The notes under the pieces: generated by a model
Database searches by the model: none
What the model was told of the DNA's origin: nothing
The model's input: the letters and a program-made list of their open reading frames with translations, nothing else
Position numbers and translations under genes: made by a program
Shown here: piece by piece, positions 21,723 through 34,459 of the stretch
Layout of the letters: every line of letters begins with the position of its first letter
How positions within the stretch are numbered: the stretch's first letter is position 1
Origin: Flammula alnicola
Taxonomy: Eukaryota > Basidiomycota > Agaricomycetes > Agaricales > Strophariaceae
Assembly (NCBI GenBank): GCA_015499995.1
Contig: JADNRV010000348.1
Location: 1 to 49,318, forward strand
DNA: 49,318 bases
Reading direction: 5' to 3'

Positions 21723-21918
21723 GTGAGTGCTTTCTCCTCTCACCCTGCCAGTGTGTTTTCTTGCTGAATGCTACTCTTAAGCCTCATAACAACTGTATGT
21801 CATGTAACACCATATATTATTTAACTTCATTTTTTTTCTGTCTGCAAAGCACCTGTTCATTCCACTCCTTCAACTTCTGGAATAGAGGAAATCAGTGTGG
21901 TCTGGCTATCAAGACATA

Positions 21919-22260
21919 ATGGATGTAGATTCTCCCTTTGATACTGGGATTACCGGTAATTCATTAGACATTGGTGGAGGCTTTTTGATAGAAGATGTAA
22001 TGGATGTGGGTCCATAGATATAGAGTTCTGCCACACCTGGTTCTGTTACAGATTGATATTAACTTTGATAGGGTCAACCAAGGGAGACTTAGGAAGCATG
22101 ATACTGGTGTGAACTAAGGTTTTATTTGGGTTTTATTTCAGCAAATTTGTCTGGAAAACGCAACCTCCCATCTGACTATGAATCTGAAGTATTTGAAGTC
22201 TCCTGGTTTGTCCCCTGTGTTCACCCCCATTTGACAGGGCTTCATGTATCTGGTCATTAA
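21919..22260 (+). other. possible 3' exons downstream of the intron ladder
   Basis: Two protein-like pieces follow the array. The first is MDVDSPFDTGITGNSLDIGG...DVMDVGP with a stop at 22015-22017 (start 21919). The second lies behind a TTATTTCAG acceptor at 22141 and reads LSGKRNLPSDYESEVFEVSW, ending at TAA 22258-22260. Just upstream, 21850-21910 also reads HSTPSTSGIEE in another frame. I cannot join them to the array with certainty; in phase 0 the exon after 21849 reaches a stop after 11 codons. They may be the 3' end of the gene carrying the ladder or part of an unrecognised mobile element. Confidence 0.3.
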
Positions 22261-22620
22261 TGAGATGAGCTAGAGATCACAAGAGATCAGGACACCTTCC
22301 AAACAGTAGTCATCCACCTCCAAATGATACATCAAAAAGTGAAATTAAAGTGTCTACTCCAGTTCTGCTCCGTGTCTTATGATTCTTTTTTCATTGGTAT
22401 AAGGTACCCAGTTTCATTCACAAAGTTTCTTAGAGAAAAACTAAGAACAACCAACGCTCCATAGAATATACAAGCGTGGGAATGGCCTAACTGGCCCACC
22501 GTGATAGCTTGCCCTGGGATGCTGCAAGCTCCCCATCAGGCCATACCACCGTTTAACGCGGAACGGCGAAGCCATTTTGACAACGGCGCCCACGAAGAAA
22601 TTACTGTATGTCAACACTAA

Positions 22621-22815
22621 CTTCAACATTATTCAGGGCGAGAACTTGCCGCTGACACGGAGGCAGCGCAACTTGGGGGGTTTGGGGTGCCGAAGCAGAA
22701 GACCATTGACATTGTCGCTCTGCGTGGTCTGCGAAATCGTGGCCAGTTCATGGGGCAGGTGGATGGGGCCGCTGGTGAAGTGGCGTGGCAGACGAGGAGT
22801 GGAGGCGGAATATAA
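22621..22815 (+). other. possible gene fragment, 64 codons, no ATG
   Basis: One frame without a start codon has protein-like composition: GRELAADTEAAQLGGFGVPK, then KTIDIVALRGLRNRGQFMGQ, then DGAAGEVAWQTRSGGGI and a stop. An upstream acceptor-like CTAAC...TTCAG (22619-22637) falls at its start. I do not recognise the protein. It ends 15 bp before the target site of the hAT element. It could be a last exon or a chance frame in GC-rich DNA. Confidence 0.25.
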
Positions 22816-22837
22816 GCACGAGCAGGTTGGATGTGAG

Positions 22838-23259
22838 TAGTGATGGGCACGGGTGCCGACACCCGTGCGGGTTTGCGGGTACAGGTGTGGCGGGTGCGGG
22901 TGCGGGTGCACTTTGAGTGACCCTCAGCCAACCCGCACCCGTGTGCCAGGGTCACGGGTTTCCGGCCGGCACACGGAAAACTCCGAAATGTGTGTCCAAC
23001 ATGTTCTTTAGTTACCTGAATAATTAATTATGTAATGTAATTTTCCAAAATGTATTCTAATTTTAATTTAACATGGTTCTGCTAGCACAAGTTCTCACGA
23101 CGCCCATCAAACCCGCACGGGTTTCTGTACCCACGGGTCACCTGCAAACCCGCACCTGCAAGCACGGGATCCCGTACCCGTGGCCACGGGTGCGGGTTTT
23201 GGCGGGTACGGGTGCGGGTCGACAAAAAATTGCCCGCGGGTTACCCGTGCCCATCACTA
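22838..23259. mobile_element. non-autonomous hAT-type element (MITE), 422 bp
   Basis: The ends are perfect 17-bp inverted repeats, TAGTGATGGGCACGGGT at the left and its reverse complement at the right. They are flanked by an 8-bp direct repeat GATGTGAG (22830-22837 and 23260-23267). An 8-bp target duplication plus TAGTGATGGGCA-type ends is typical of hAT elements. The interior has no transposase frame. It carries many G-rich GCGGGT/ACCCGC motifs near both ends, in both orientations, as expected for subterminal transposase-binding repeats, around an A/T-rich centre (about 22980-23075). The intact ends and identical duplication suggest a fairly recent insertion. Confidence 0.88.
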
Positions 23260-23267
23260 GATGTGAG

Positions 23268-25147
23268 GGGATAGTACAACGCGACGGCTGAGGCGTTAAC
23301 TAGATATATAGCATAGCTTCATTGATTTACACCCACACGTAAGTATACACACCACAGATGTGGCAGTTAAATTCCAACTTGCTCGAGAATTACTTCCTCG
23401 AATTCCTGGAAGACTTTACGGAGCTCATACGATGAAGCTGCTCGTGCGAATGCCTTGCGGACGATACACCAATCTCGGGGCCGAATCGAAACGCCACTAG
23501 CCACTATCTTTACGAAGGTCACGTCCTAGGTATAGATAACCACAGCCATGGATGATCTAGGTCGAGAATCGAAAGCGAATTTCCATCTCAGTCTTGATCG
23601 ATGACTGTGATAGTTTGCAAGCAAAGCACGATGAAGAGAAGTGGATTCTTTTTGTCGACAGAGACCGCTTCGCCTTGAACAAAGCATGAATAACGTAGTG
23701 CAAGCAGCAACATCCAATCTACGAGATATTCGCGCCCGGTTCCATACTGACAGTTTAACCTATTAAATAAGTAGCCTGAGGGCATGCGCAGGAGGCGCGG
23801 TACCAAGGTACTCTAGAATGCCTCGTGTCTTCCTAGGGCAAATCTGCAAAATGCCGCACATCGAAAGTCGACACAATGATTATGAGCGAGGTATTTACGA
23901 GAGCCCATCGAAGGCTTCGGCGAGCTATCGATTCACCATCGATCCAGCTGGATATCGCCTCAATGAATTGAACAGCATATCACTGCGTGAGATCTGCTTT
24001 GGGTGAGTCCAGAAGTACACAGCTATAAGAGTGTTGATAGAGGCATGCGCACAAGGGCTTGTGCCGGCAAGCGACGTCGAGGCGCGTGTGTCGAAACCGG
24101 TGAGCGGAGACTCAGGACCGACACTAAATGCTCGTGACGTCACGCGTTTAATGGCCGGACGGCGAGCGGACCAGCGGTGGACAGCCCCGTTCCGTCCAGG
24201 TCGGGCCGAGATGGAGTCACGCTGGACTCGCATTTCGAGAGGCTGCGAGCCTCGAGGCAGGTGGTGGAGAAACGCTGGATTTAGATTACTTCGAGGAAGT
24301 GCCAGCAAACTGGTTACTAAGATTTGAAGGGAGAAGCTTACCATTGAGACGGAAAAGTTCCGTAGAAATGCGCCCGGCGGTGCGGTGCCATAAATATGTT
24401 TAACGATATGAATGCGGACCGAGATAAGAGGTGGAAGAAAGTTCAGCGGTTCAAGTTTGCGGGTTAGTTGGGATATAGAGCAGCGAGCTTGTGGAGTCGT
24501 GGATATAATCGGTGATGGAGAAGAAGGAAGCAAGTATGTTTGACGGTGGAACAGATTTTTTCCGTTATTTCGAAGTCGTCAAGTTGAGTGATTATCATCT
24601 AGCAGAATCCTAGACACACAGACTTGAAAGAATGGAGGCTCTGGATGCTGGTGGTAGACATCTAGCTAGCGGATGAGCTATGTGTCAGTGAGTTCATCTA
24701 CGATGTAAGTATATGGAAAGAGACTTACCTTTGGTGGTGATTTGCTTCCGTAACGGTCGGATCCGCCCATTCAGATTGAGATAACGAACAAGACGCCAAT
24801 GATTCAACGAGCCAACCAGATTTTCACAAGTATGAAGAACGGTGTGAATTAGCAAGAGAATTATTGGGTGTAGATCCATGCGCCTCCGGGATTCACGCGA
24901 CATAGAACGTTCTTGCAAGCATGGACATGACGAGAGGGCGGGGGCATGTGGCTCAGTCGGGGACATATGGGGACGAGCTAGTTATTCGGAAGTTGAAAAT
25001 GGAAGTCAGTCTGGGTTCTTATTAGGTAAGGTGAATATTACGCGACCATGCACGCACAGGGCTATTTTTGACCGCTCACCATGTTCACCACCTGCTTTAA
25101 ACTCGCTCCCCCGCCAACCCTCCTTGTTCCACTTTTCTCCTCCCATT
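23268..25147. other. long upstream region of the first GH3 gene
   Basis: No coding exon I can support. A 202-codon minus frame (23925-24533) and shorter plus frames overlap a GC-rich patch (24040-24330) but have no family features. Parts of 24120-24900 resemble the region upstream of the second GH3 gene (29800-30240), including the motif at 24135 and an AACCAACCAGATTT-like block near 24811 and 30168. Confidence 0.45.
24135..24147. promoter_or_regulatory. TGACGTCACGCGT motif, copy 1
   Basis: A 13-bp block holding the palindrome TGACGTCA (bZIP/CRE-type core) is repeated exactly upstream of the second GH3 gene. It lies about 1.0 kb before the ATG at 25148. A bZIP site is inferred from the core only. 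Confidence 0.4.
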
Positions 25148-28100
25148 ATGCGTTCCAAAACTGTCGCATTTTGGCACTGGGCTGCCCTTTTCCCCCTTGT
25201 CGTCGCTCTGAACAACATCGCGACCCCCTCTGCACCGCCGACCGTATCCATCCTCCCAGGTGCCTCGAGTGCCGCATCTTCGTTGTCCAGCAAGCCTTCC
25301 GCCTCGCTGTCTTCTAAGTCGCCAATACCTTCAATATCGATACTCTCGTCTCAGTCCACCAATGCATCCTCTGTCACCTCTGCTTCACCGAGCAGTGCAC
25401 TGAGCTCTCAAGCTGTCCCCTCTGGCAATGCTAGCGTCTCCGTAACAGGCTCTAACACGTTCTCTCCATTCCCCGTTCCCTCGGATATCCCTGAGCCTCC
25501 TGTATACCCCGCTGTAGATCCCAGAAATCCACCCTCTGTAAGTCTTCTTGTCGCTGACGATTCGAGATTTTCGCTGACAGTTGACATCATCGTGGCTTTG
25601 TCTTTTCCCGATTCTTTTTTTGGACGGCTGCGTGTGCGTATTTAGGTTGGAGATGCTGTTATACCCGATTTTGGACCCGCTTGGGCAGCGGCATATGAGA
25701 AGGCAAAGACGAAGGTGAGCCTCTTTTTACTTTTGGGGTTGGACCTCGAGGCGGGCATCGTTCGCCGCTCGATCATGAATGTGCATTGTGAATGGAGGAC
25801 TGGCTGCTTGGCTCTGCTTGGCACCTCACCGTCGGGCCTCGGCCGCTAGTTCAGTTCGGGGCGGCGGCGCGTCGGCTTGGATGGTTCTTTCTATTTTTCT
25901 TCAGTCGCAACATCCGACGCGTTCTAGGGCCTATGGAAGTCGTTGTGGACGTAATGCGTGCATTAGCGCGTCACACTGGACCAAATCTGCTTAGGCTATC
26001 CACAGTGCGATTTTACGCTCTCTTTACGCCCTGACACTTTATGTCAATCTGGACCAGGGTCGAATATCAACCTAAATACTTGTCTCGCGTTTCGCTCCCG
26101 TCTTGACTACTTTTTACGGATTCTCATAAAACGTCGCGCATATACTCATCGAAACCTACATCTGTTCTAACACATTAGGTCGCTGGATTCACATTAGAAG
26201 AAAAGGTTAGCGTTGCTACGGGAGTGGGATGGCAGGGCGGACGATGTGTGGTACGTACTATCAGCACTTCCGATATAATATTCGATGTGACTTGAAAGAT
26301 GTAACAGGGAAACATCGCTGCGATAGAGAATGGAACTAGCTGGCCTGGATTGTGTCTTGAGGTACGTTGATTCTTGCTCCATCCTTCATTTCTCAAATTT
26401 ATTTCAGTGACTAACCTCATCTTGTGATCTTTATGATTGGATGTAGGATTCTCCCCTTGGCGTGCGCCTCGCCGATTTTATAACGGCCTTCCCAACAGGT
26501 ATCAACGCCGCAGCATCGTAAGTGCCTCCCACCCATCTTAGCGCAAACAAATACTAACCCGTCATCTACCTCTCCCAGCTTCAACCGTGGGCTGATGCGC
26601 CAACGCGGCCTATTCATGGGCGAAGAGCACCGAGGCAAAGGCGTCAACGTGCAGCTCGGGCCGATGATGAACATGGGGCGGATCGCGCAGGGAGGGCGGA
26701 ACTGGGAAGGCTTCGGCGCGGACCCGTTCCTGACGGGGGAGGCGGCGTTTGAGACGGTGCTGGGTATACAGCAGGCTGGGGTTATTGCGTGTGCGAAGCA
26801 TTTGATTGGCAAGTACGTGGTTTGTTTTATGATCTCTCTCTGTCTCCCTCTTTCTTTTGTGAGGATTGTTCGTGCGGAGATCGTTGACGCTGATTGCCCA
26901 TACATTTTTTTACAGCGAGCAGGAGCATGATCGCACAACTTCGAGCTCGAATATTGATGATCGAACTATGCACGAGATATACGCGCATCCGTTCTTGAAG
27001 AGCGTGATGGCGGGTGTGGGGAGTCTGATGTGCAGTTACAGTGAGTATAGTCCGGTTTCTTTCTCCTTTAAAAGTGTATATACTGACTTCCGTGAACTAA
27101 AATCAATGCAGATTTGATCAACGATACGTATGCTTGCGAGAACAACAAAGTGATGAACGATATTGTGAAGCGCGAGTATGCGTTCCAGGGATGTAGGCAT
27201 GCTTTTATTTTCGTCTGCTTTTTGTCTTTGCTGAAGCATGCACCTTTGCAGTCATCATGTCGGATTGGTCTGCGTGAGTATTCATCTTTTAGCATCATTG
27301 TTGTTTCGGTCGATCGACAAGAAGAAATTCATCGTGCCGTGGCTAATTTTTTGCTTTTGATGTGCGTTAGTCAACATTCGACGATATCGGCCAGCAGGGG
27401 ATTGGATGTACGTGAATCGAGCGATTCTTTTTTAAAGAAAATGGTCATTGATGCCAATTTCGAATCACGATAGATGTCGATGCCTGGAGATATCACTTTC
27501 AACTCTGGTACATCGTACTTCGGTGCGAACTTGACAGCGTTCGTACAGAACGGGACGATTCCGGAAGGGCGTGTGGATGACATGGGTGAGCCTTTCATAC
27601 ATTGCACCTCCTGCAGGCTGAGGAACTAACTCTCCTCCTCTTCCCTCTCCATATTATACCTATAGCAACCCGCGTCCTAGCATCCTGGTACCTCATGCGA
27701 CAAGACAGCCCGTCATTCCCATCTGTCAACTTTGACGCCTTCAACCCTGACAGCGACCAAACGAACATGCACATCGACGTCCAGGACAACCATTACCAGC
27801 TTGTGCGCACGCTCGGCGCGGCCAGTGCTGTTCTGCTGAAGAACGAGGGAGCGTTGCCTTTGGGCAAGAAGGATAGGAGTATTGTGTTGATTGGGAGTGG
27901 AGCGGGACCTGGCAAGGCGGGTCCGAATGAGTTTGCGGATCAGGTGGGTGGTTTTTTTTGTTCGGTTTGGGCGGTTGTGTGGCGTACTGACCGTTCGGTG
28001 ATAAATTTGTGTCTGCTATTTAGGGTGGTACAGACGGTGTGCTTGCTATGGGATGGGGATCTGGAACGGCGAATTTCACATATCTCGTCACTGTGAGTCG

Positions 28101-29521
28101 TTTCTTTGAGTTTCCTTTCTTGCTCGTTATTTCTAAACTGATCTGTGGTATGTATTTATAGCCTCTAGATGCTATCCAAAGCAAAGCGCGCCAGTTCCGC
28201 ACGAGCGTCTCTTGGTTATTTGACGACTTCGACCTTCCCCGCGCCGGGAATATGGCGCGTAAGAGGAACGCGGCTCTCGTTTTCCTGAGTGCGGATAGTG
28301 GCGAGGATTATATCACCGTTGATGGGAATGAGGGTGATCGGTGCGTTGTTCGCTTGCGTTTTGGCCTGCTTCGTTGAATGTGATCGCTGAAATGTGTATT
28401 CATGATTTACAGGAAGAACTTGACGGCGTGGCACGGAGGCGACGCGCTTGTGCTATCTGTGGCTGCGCAGAATAACAATACGATTGTTGTTGTTAATAGC
28501 GTGGGGCCGCTCATCCTCGAGCCGTGGATTGATCATCCTAATGTCACTGCTGTACGTCATGTTCACATGGGCGCTATTCAAGATATTTTAGTGATGTCTG
28601 TCTGTCTGTCTAATAGGTCGTATGGGCGGGTGCGCCGGGACAAGAAGTCGGCAATTCACTCGTGGATGTGTTGTATGGCGCCTGGAACCCGTCTGGCCGC
28701 CTGCCTTATACCATTGCGAAGAGTCCTTCAGATTATGGAGCGCAATTGACCCTTCCGACATCGGGCCAGAATCCGAGTGGACAAACCCCATTGGAGATTA
28801 CGTATACCGAAGGGTGAGCTCCGTTTTCTCTGTGGCGTTGAACGCCCTGACCATAATGTTGCGTTTTATTCTTTTGCGACACAGGTTGAATATTGACTAT
28901 CGACACTTCGATTCCGTCAGCCTAATATCCGTTGTTCGGCTACTAGTAAATACTGACATGGCATCTTGATCTTGCAGAACAATATCACTCCACGCTTCGA
29001 GTTTGGATTCGGCTTGAGTTATACCACGTTTAAATATACCGGGCTTCAAGTGTCTAAGATTGCGACTGTGGAGTCCCCTGCAGAGTTCCCCTTCGTGTCT
29101 GCTTGGGACAACGGCAACGCCACTGCTATCGCTGAAGGGTCGTCGAGGGCTCTGTGGTTGCACAGGCCTGCTTTCCAAGCGACCTTTACCGTCCAGAACT
29201 CAGGATCTGTCTTTGGAGGCGAGGTACGCGAAAGTTCATTTTGTTATCAATTCGTAAAAGCCCTCAACACGTTCGTAGATCCCGCAACTGTACATCAACT
29301 TCCCCGCCTCTTCCGGCGAGCCCCCCTCGGTACTTAGAGGGTTCACGAACATCGAGCTCAACCCTGGACAGAAGGGCAGCGTGACAATCACGCTTTCGCG
29401 GTATGATTTGTCGATTTGGGACGTGGTGCAGCAGGGGTGGAGGAAGCCGGAGGGAACGATTGGCGTTACGGTTGGTGCGAGCAGTCGTGATTCGAGATTG
29501 AAAGGTAATGTACCGATCTGA
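25148..29521 (+). CDS. GH3 beta-glucosidase, first tandem copy
   Basis: Secreted glycoside hydrolase family 3 enzyme that releases glucose from beta-linked oligosaccharides such as cellobiose. The start [21 protein letters not shown] is a signal sequence, followed by an unusually long Ser-rich linker (about residues 30-110). The GH3 N domain holds [75 protein letters not shown], and the catalytic nucleophile Asp in MSDWSA, then LDMSMPGD. The C domain has [11 protein letters not shown] and the GSGAGPG and AMGWGSG loops. The C-terminal fibronectin III-like domain has [12 protein letters not shown] and [11 protein letters not shown]. About 18 short introns, all in frame; the protein is near 880 residues, ending at TGA 29519-29521. 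Its tandem neighbour at 30473 is a close paralog. Confidence 0.94.
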
Positions 29522-30472
29522 AGGACAAGGAAATTGGAATGGATAATGTTTGTACGAGGTACTTTGGAATGATGTGTCTTGACTGCCAAGCGACATACGG
29601 GTTTCGTTCGCTTGCAAGGCGTCTTCAAGCCATCATGTCATTATTTGTCGAAGAAAATACCGCTGGATTTTCCTTCATTCATAAGAATAATATGAGTGTG
29701 ACTTGCCTTGAAGCCTGGCTTAAAATTAGAGACACATAATGGGCAATCAAGATCGTGGCTGCTGTGCTCTACACAGCAAGAGGACAGGCGAGGACCAACA
29801 ATTTGAAGCCTTCATGACGTCACGCGTGCATTAGTCATAGCTAGTGGCTCATGGATCAGGTGATGGCACCGCCCGGATCGGGCCGAGCAGATTGGACTTG
29901 GAATATTTCTCGGAGGCAAATATGTTGTAAGTTTTTTTCTTTCCTCTTCGACATAAGTCTCGCGGAAATCAGAATGAATTTTTCCCAATCGAGCGGATAG
30001 CTAAAGGGTGATCGATGATCGATCAATGCCGGGGTTGAAACGTTGACGCGTTAACTGCTGGGGAGTATTGCTGGGAACTCAATGATCCATTTGAAAGGAG
30101 ACTTGATTTTGGTGGAGATTTTCTCCTCACCGAAACAACAGGTGTGGTGCGAACAATCCAATGAACCAACCAGATTTATGAAGTTAACTCGCCTTGTACA
30201 AAGGCTTCGTATGGACGGGGAAGAGAAATTATGAAAAGCCGCGAAGGTTTTCTCAAATGCACCCCTCCCTCATACATGGATCGGCCTAAGTATGAACAGT
30301 GGCGAGTCATCGAGACGAGTGTTGAAATTTTAAGGCAGCCTTTGCTGAGCGCTTAGTAAAAAAAAATATTGGGCGCCCATCTGTTTTAAAGTCGGCCGCT
30401 GCTAATTCCCCTCGTTTTCTTGCTCCCCCTTTCGTCGTCGCCCTTTTCGTCGTTCCTTTGTCCTCCTTAACT
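29522..30472. other. intergenic region between the two GH3 genes
   Basis: Holds the 3' flank of copy 1 and the promoter of copy 2. Short blocks match the region upstream of copy 1, so the ancestral duplication included promoter DNA. The final 80 bp before the ATG are C/T-rich. No gene seen. Confidence 0.5.
29815..29827. promoter_or_regulatory. TGACGTCACGCGT motif, copy 2
   Basis: Identical 13-bp block to 24135-24147, here about 650 bp before the ATG at 30473. CGGGCCGAG also follows both copies at a short distance (about 24202 and 29878). Confidence 0.4.
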
Positions 30473-33400
30473 ATGCGCATCCCAAGCACGGTCTTTTGGC
30501 ATTGGGTGGTGGTTTTCCCCTTTATCATTGTCCCGAATGGTCTCGCAGCCCCGACGAGCTCTGCATCACTGCAGGATATACCGATATCCATCCGAGAGAC
30601 AGCGAGTGCCGCGTCTTTATTCACATCTCTCGCTGCTACTGCAACCTCCGTCGCATTCGCTTCAGAGAGCGGTGCAGCTCTCTCTCAAGCATTGTCCGGC
30701 AACATCTCCTCAAGAGGCTTCAATGCATTCGCTCAGTTCTCTGTCCCGTCGGATATTCCTGAGTCACCCGTATACCCTGCTGTAGATCCCAGCAATCCAC
30801 CTTCGGTAAGTGCTCTCCTTGCGATTATTCGAGGTATTTTCTCAATGCTGACGGTTGACATCATCCTGCATTTGTTTTGTTGTGTGCATGTGATGTAGGT
30901 GGGAGACACTGTGGTACCGGACTTTGGACCTGCCTGGGCTGCAGCGTACGCGAAAGCGAAGAAGATGGTGAGTTGTCAGCCGTTCAGAATTCTCGAGACG
31001 CGGGCGCCACATTGTGGGTTAAGTATTATCCCCATACGACACTACAACGTCCTGCGTGACACATCGTGTTGTCACTTTGATTTCGTGACGAGCAGGACTT
31101 AAGCAGGACCTCCATGAACCCTCTTGCCTCCTCTTGCTCCACTGCCCTCTATGCTACTATCTTTTTCTCATGGAATGCGTATACTCACGACTTCCTCGAA
31201 AACACTAGGTCGCTGGATTCTCATTAGAAGACAAGGTCAACGTTACCACGGGGGTGGGATGGGGAGGCGGGCGATGTATCGTACATATTCTTGACACGTA
31301 TCTGTGGTAAGCTTGCGATAATAACGATTATAACAGGGAAATATCGGGGCAATCGCACCAGCTAACGGAACTAGCTGGCCTGGCCTGTGTCTCGAGGTAC
31401 GCTTATTCGTCTCGCTTCTGGTGTTATGATTGTTAACATCACATCTAGGACTCTCCTCTGGGAATACGGAACACCGACTTTGTGACCGCTTTCCCAGCAG
31501 GAATCAATGCCGCAGCTTCGTAAGCGTCTCTCTTACCCTTCTTACTCCCCGCAAGCAAAGACTAATCCAATACCACCTTTGCTAGCTTCAATCGCGACTT
31601 GATACGCCAGCGCGGTCTGTTCTTGGGCAAGGAGAGCAAAAACAAGGGCGTAAACGTGCAGCTTGGGCCGATGATGAACTTGGGACGGATCGCGCAGGGA
31701 GGGCGGAACTGGGAAGGCTTCGGCGCCGACCCATTCCTGACAGGGGAGGCTGCGTATGAGACGGTGATAGGCATGCAGGAGGCTGGGGTTATTGCATGTG
31801 CGAAGCATTTAGTTGGCAAGTGTGTATTTTGTTCTTGGATGGTGTTGTCTTTGTTGTGAAGAGATCGTGAATGCTGATCATCCGTACTTTTTCATAGCGA
31901 GCAGGAACATGATCGCACGACTGCGAGCTCGCATATCGATGATCGGACTATGCATGAGATATATGCGCATCCGTTCTTGAAGAGCGTTATGGCGGGCGTC
32001 GGGAGCATGATGTGCAGTTACAGTACGTATACTCCAGTTTCGTTGCTTTAATGGCGCATATATTCAATTCTGTTGGCTGACTTTAATATACTCAATCCCC
32101 TGTGATGTATGATACAGATTTGGTCAATGACACGTATGCATGCGAGAACGACAAGATGATGAATGATATCGTGAAGCGCGAATATGCGTTCCAGGGATGT
32201 GGGTATATTTTCTTTCATTATCTGCGCATTATTTGCTGAAGCATTCTTTGTAGTTATCATGTCAGATTGGTCTGCGTCAGTATCTCTTCTGCGTCGTACG
32301 GGGAACATTCGGCCACAGCTAATCACTTTTATTCTTAATTTGATGACAGTCACCATTCGACAATATCAGCAAACAGGGGACTGGACGTAAGTGTCCTGAG
32401 CTCGCTTCGTCAATATTTTATAGAGATTGACATAAACTGTGATCGGTTATAGATGTCGATGCCTGGAGATATCACTTTCAACTCGGGTACCTCCTACTGG
32501 GGTGCCAACCTGACTGCGTTTGTGCAAAACGGAACGATTCCCGAAGCTCGCGTCGACGACATGGGTGAGTCTTTTCACGGATCACACCTTGAAATGTTAA
32601 CGAAGTTTCTCCCTCCCTTCCCATCTTATTCCGATAGCCACGCGCATCATCGCCGCTTGGTACCTCCTCGGACAAGACAACCCTTCTTATCCGGCCGTCA
32701 ACTTCGACGCCTTTAACACAGACAACGACCAAACGAACCTGCATGTCGACGTCCAGGACGACCATTACAAGCTTGTGCGCACTCTGGGCGCTGCCAGTAC
32801 TGTTCTGCTGAAGAATGAGCGAGGAGCGCTTCCCTTGTGCAAGGAGGATAGGAGTGTTGTGTTGATTGGCAGCGGTGCAGGGCCCGGTAAAGCGGGCCCG
32901 AATGAGTTTGTGGATCAGGTGGGTGGTTTAACCTGTTGACATTTGCATGACGATTTGATGTTGAACGTGGTTTTTGGTCAGGCTGGCTCAGACGGTGTGC
33001 TTGCCATGGGATGGGGTTCTGGATCAGCGAATTTCACATATCTCGTTACTGTAAGTCATACATCTTCCTCAACACCAACCATTTCTAAATCGAGACGTGA
33101 TATCCATTGATAGCCCCTTGAGGCCATCCAACGTGAAGCACGCCAGTTCCGTACGAGTATCTCATGGCTGTTTGACGACTTCGACCTACCTCGCGCAGGG
33201 AACATAGCGCGGAAGAAGGATGCTGCTCTCGTTTTCTTGAGTGCGGATAGTGGTGAGGAGTTTATCAATGTCGATGGAAATCAGGGTGATCGGTGCGTTC
33301 CGTGCTTGCGACTCCGATAAATGATTGTGCTTGCTGAACTGTGTATTGATGATGTCCAGAAACAACTTGACGGCGTGGCATGGAGGCGACGCGCTGGTGC

Positions 33401-34459
33401 TCGCTGTCGCAGCTCAGAATAATAACACCATCGTCATTGTTAATAGCGTGGGACCGCTAATCATCGAGCCATGGATCGATCATCCCAATGTCACTGCTGT
33501 ACGTCGTCGCTCCGATGAGCTCATTTTCTGTAATGTTGACGAGGGTTATTTATATGTTAGGTCGTGTGGGCGAGTCTGCCAGGACAGGAAGCTGGCAATT
33601 CGCTCGCGGATGTGCTCTATGGAGCCTGGAATCCATCTGGCCGCTTGCCATATACCATTGCGAAGGACGCGTCAGATTATGGAACAGAGTTAATCCTTCC
33701 AAAAAGTGGACAGGTGCCAAGTGGAGAAAATCCGTTGGAAATTCGATATACCGAAGGGTGAGTACCTTGATTTATTTTGCGTGTGACGTTGCATGTCCTG
33801 ACTATGACGTTGCTCTTTATTCGATATAGGTTGAATATTGACTATCGACACTTCGATTGTGTGAGTTTTATATCCATGGTTCAACTACTAGTAAATGCTG
33901 ACATGACATCCCGCAGAATAACATCGCTCCCCGCTTCGAGTTTGGATTCGGCTTAAGCTATACCACATTTAACTATACCGGACTTAATGTGTCAAAGATT
34001 GCGACTGTGGAGTCGCCTGCAGAATTACCCTTTCTGTCGGCTTGGGAGGAAGGCGACGCAACTGCTATCGCTGAAGGGTCATCGAGGGCTCTATGGTTGC
34101 ACAGACCGGCTTACCAAGCGACGTTTACCATCCAGAACACAGGATCCGTCTATGGAGGAGAGGTACGCGATGATTCATTTGTTGTCAATTCGTAAAAGCC
34201 CTCAACACGTCCATAGATCCCGCAACTGTACATCAACTTCCCCGCCTCTTCCGGCGAGCCTCCCTCGGTACTCAGAGGTTTCACGCATATCGAGCTCGAC
34301 CCTGGCCAGACGGGCAACGTGACAATCACGTTTTCGCGGTACGATCTGTCGGTTTGGGATGTAGAGAAGCAGGGGTGGAGGAAGCCGGAAGGAACGATTG
34401 GCGTTACGGTCGGCGCCAGCAGCCGGGATGCCAGATTGGAAGGAAATATACCGGCCTAG
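30473..34459 (+). CDS. GH3 beta-glucosidase, second tandem copy
   Basis: Paralog of the gene at 25148 with the same exon pattern. Signal sequence [20 protein letters not shown], a shorter Ser/Ala-rich linker, then [85 protein letters not shown], the nucleophile Asp in VMSDWSA, and [11 protein letters not shown]-terminal landmarks are [28 protein letters not shown] and the fibronectin III-like [11 protein letters not shown]. It ends at TAG 34457-34459. Introns differ in sequence much more than exons, so the duplication is old enough for neutral sites to drift while protein function was kept. One Cys (ALPLCKEDR) replaces Gly of copy 1. I see no frameshift. Confidence 0.94.

Noticed and set aside
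22860..23240. Telomere-like G/C-rich repeats (ACCCGCACCCG)
   Set aside because: They lie inside an element with inverted ends and a target duplication, so subterminal hAT repeats explain them better than an internal telomere tract.
23925..24533. 202-codon minus-strand frame upstream of the first GH3 gene
   Set aside because: No domain or signal, overlaps equally open plus-strand frames in a GC-rich patch, and nearby blocks match promoter DNA of the second GH3 copy.
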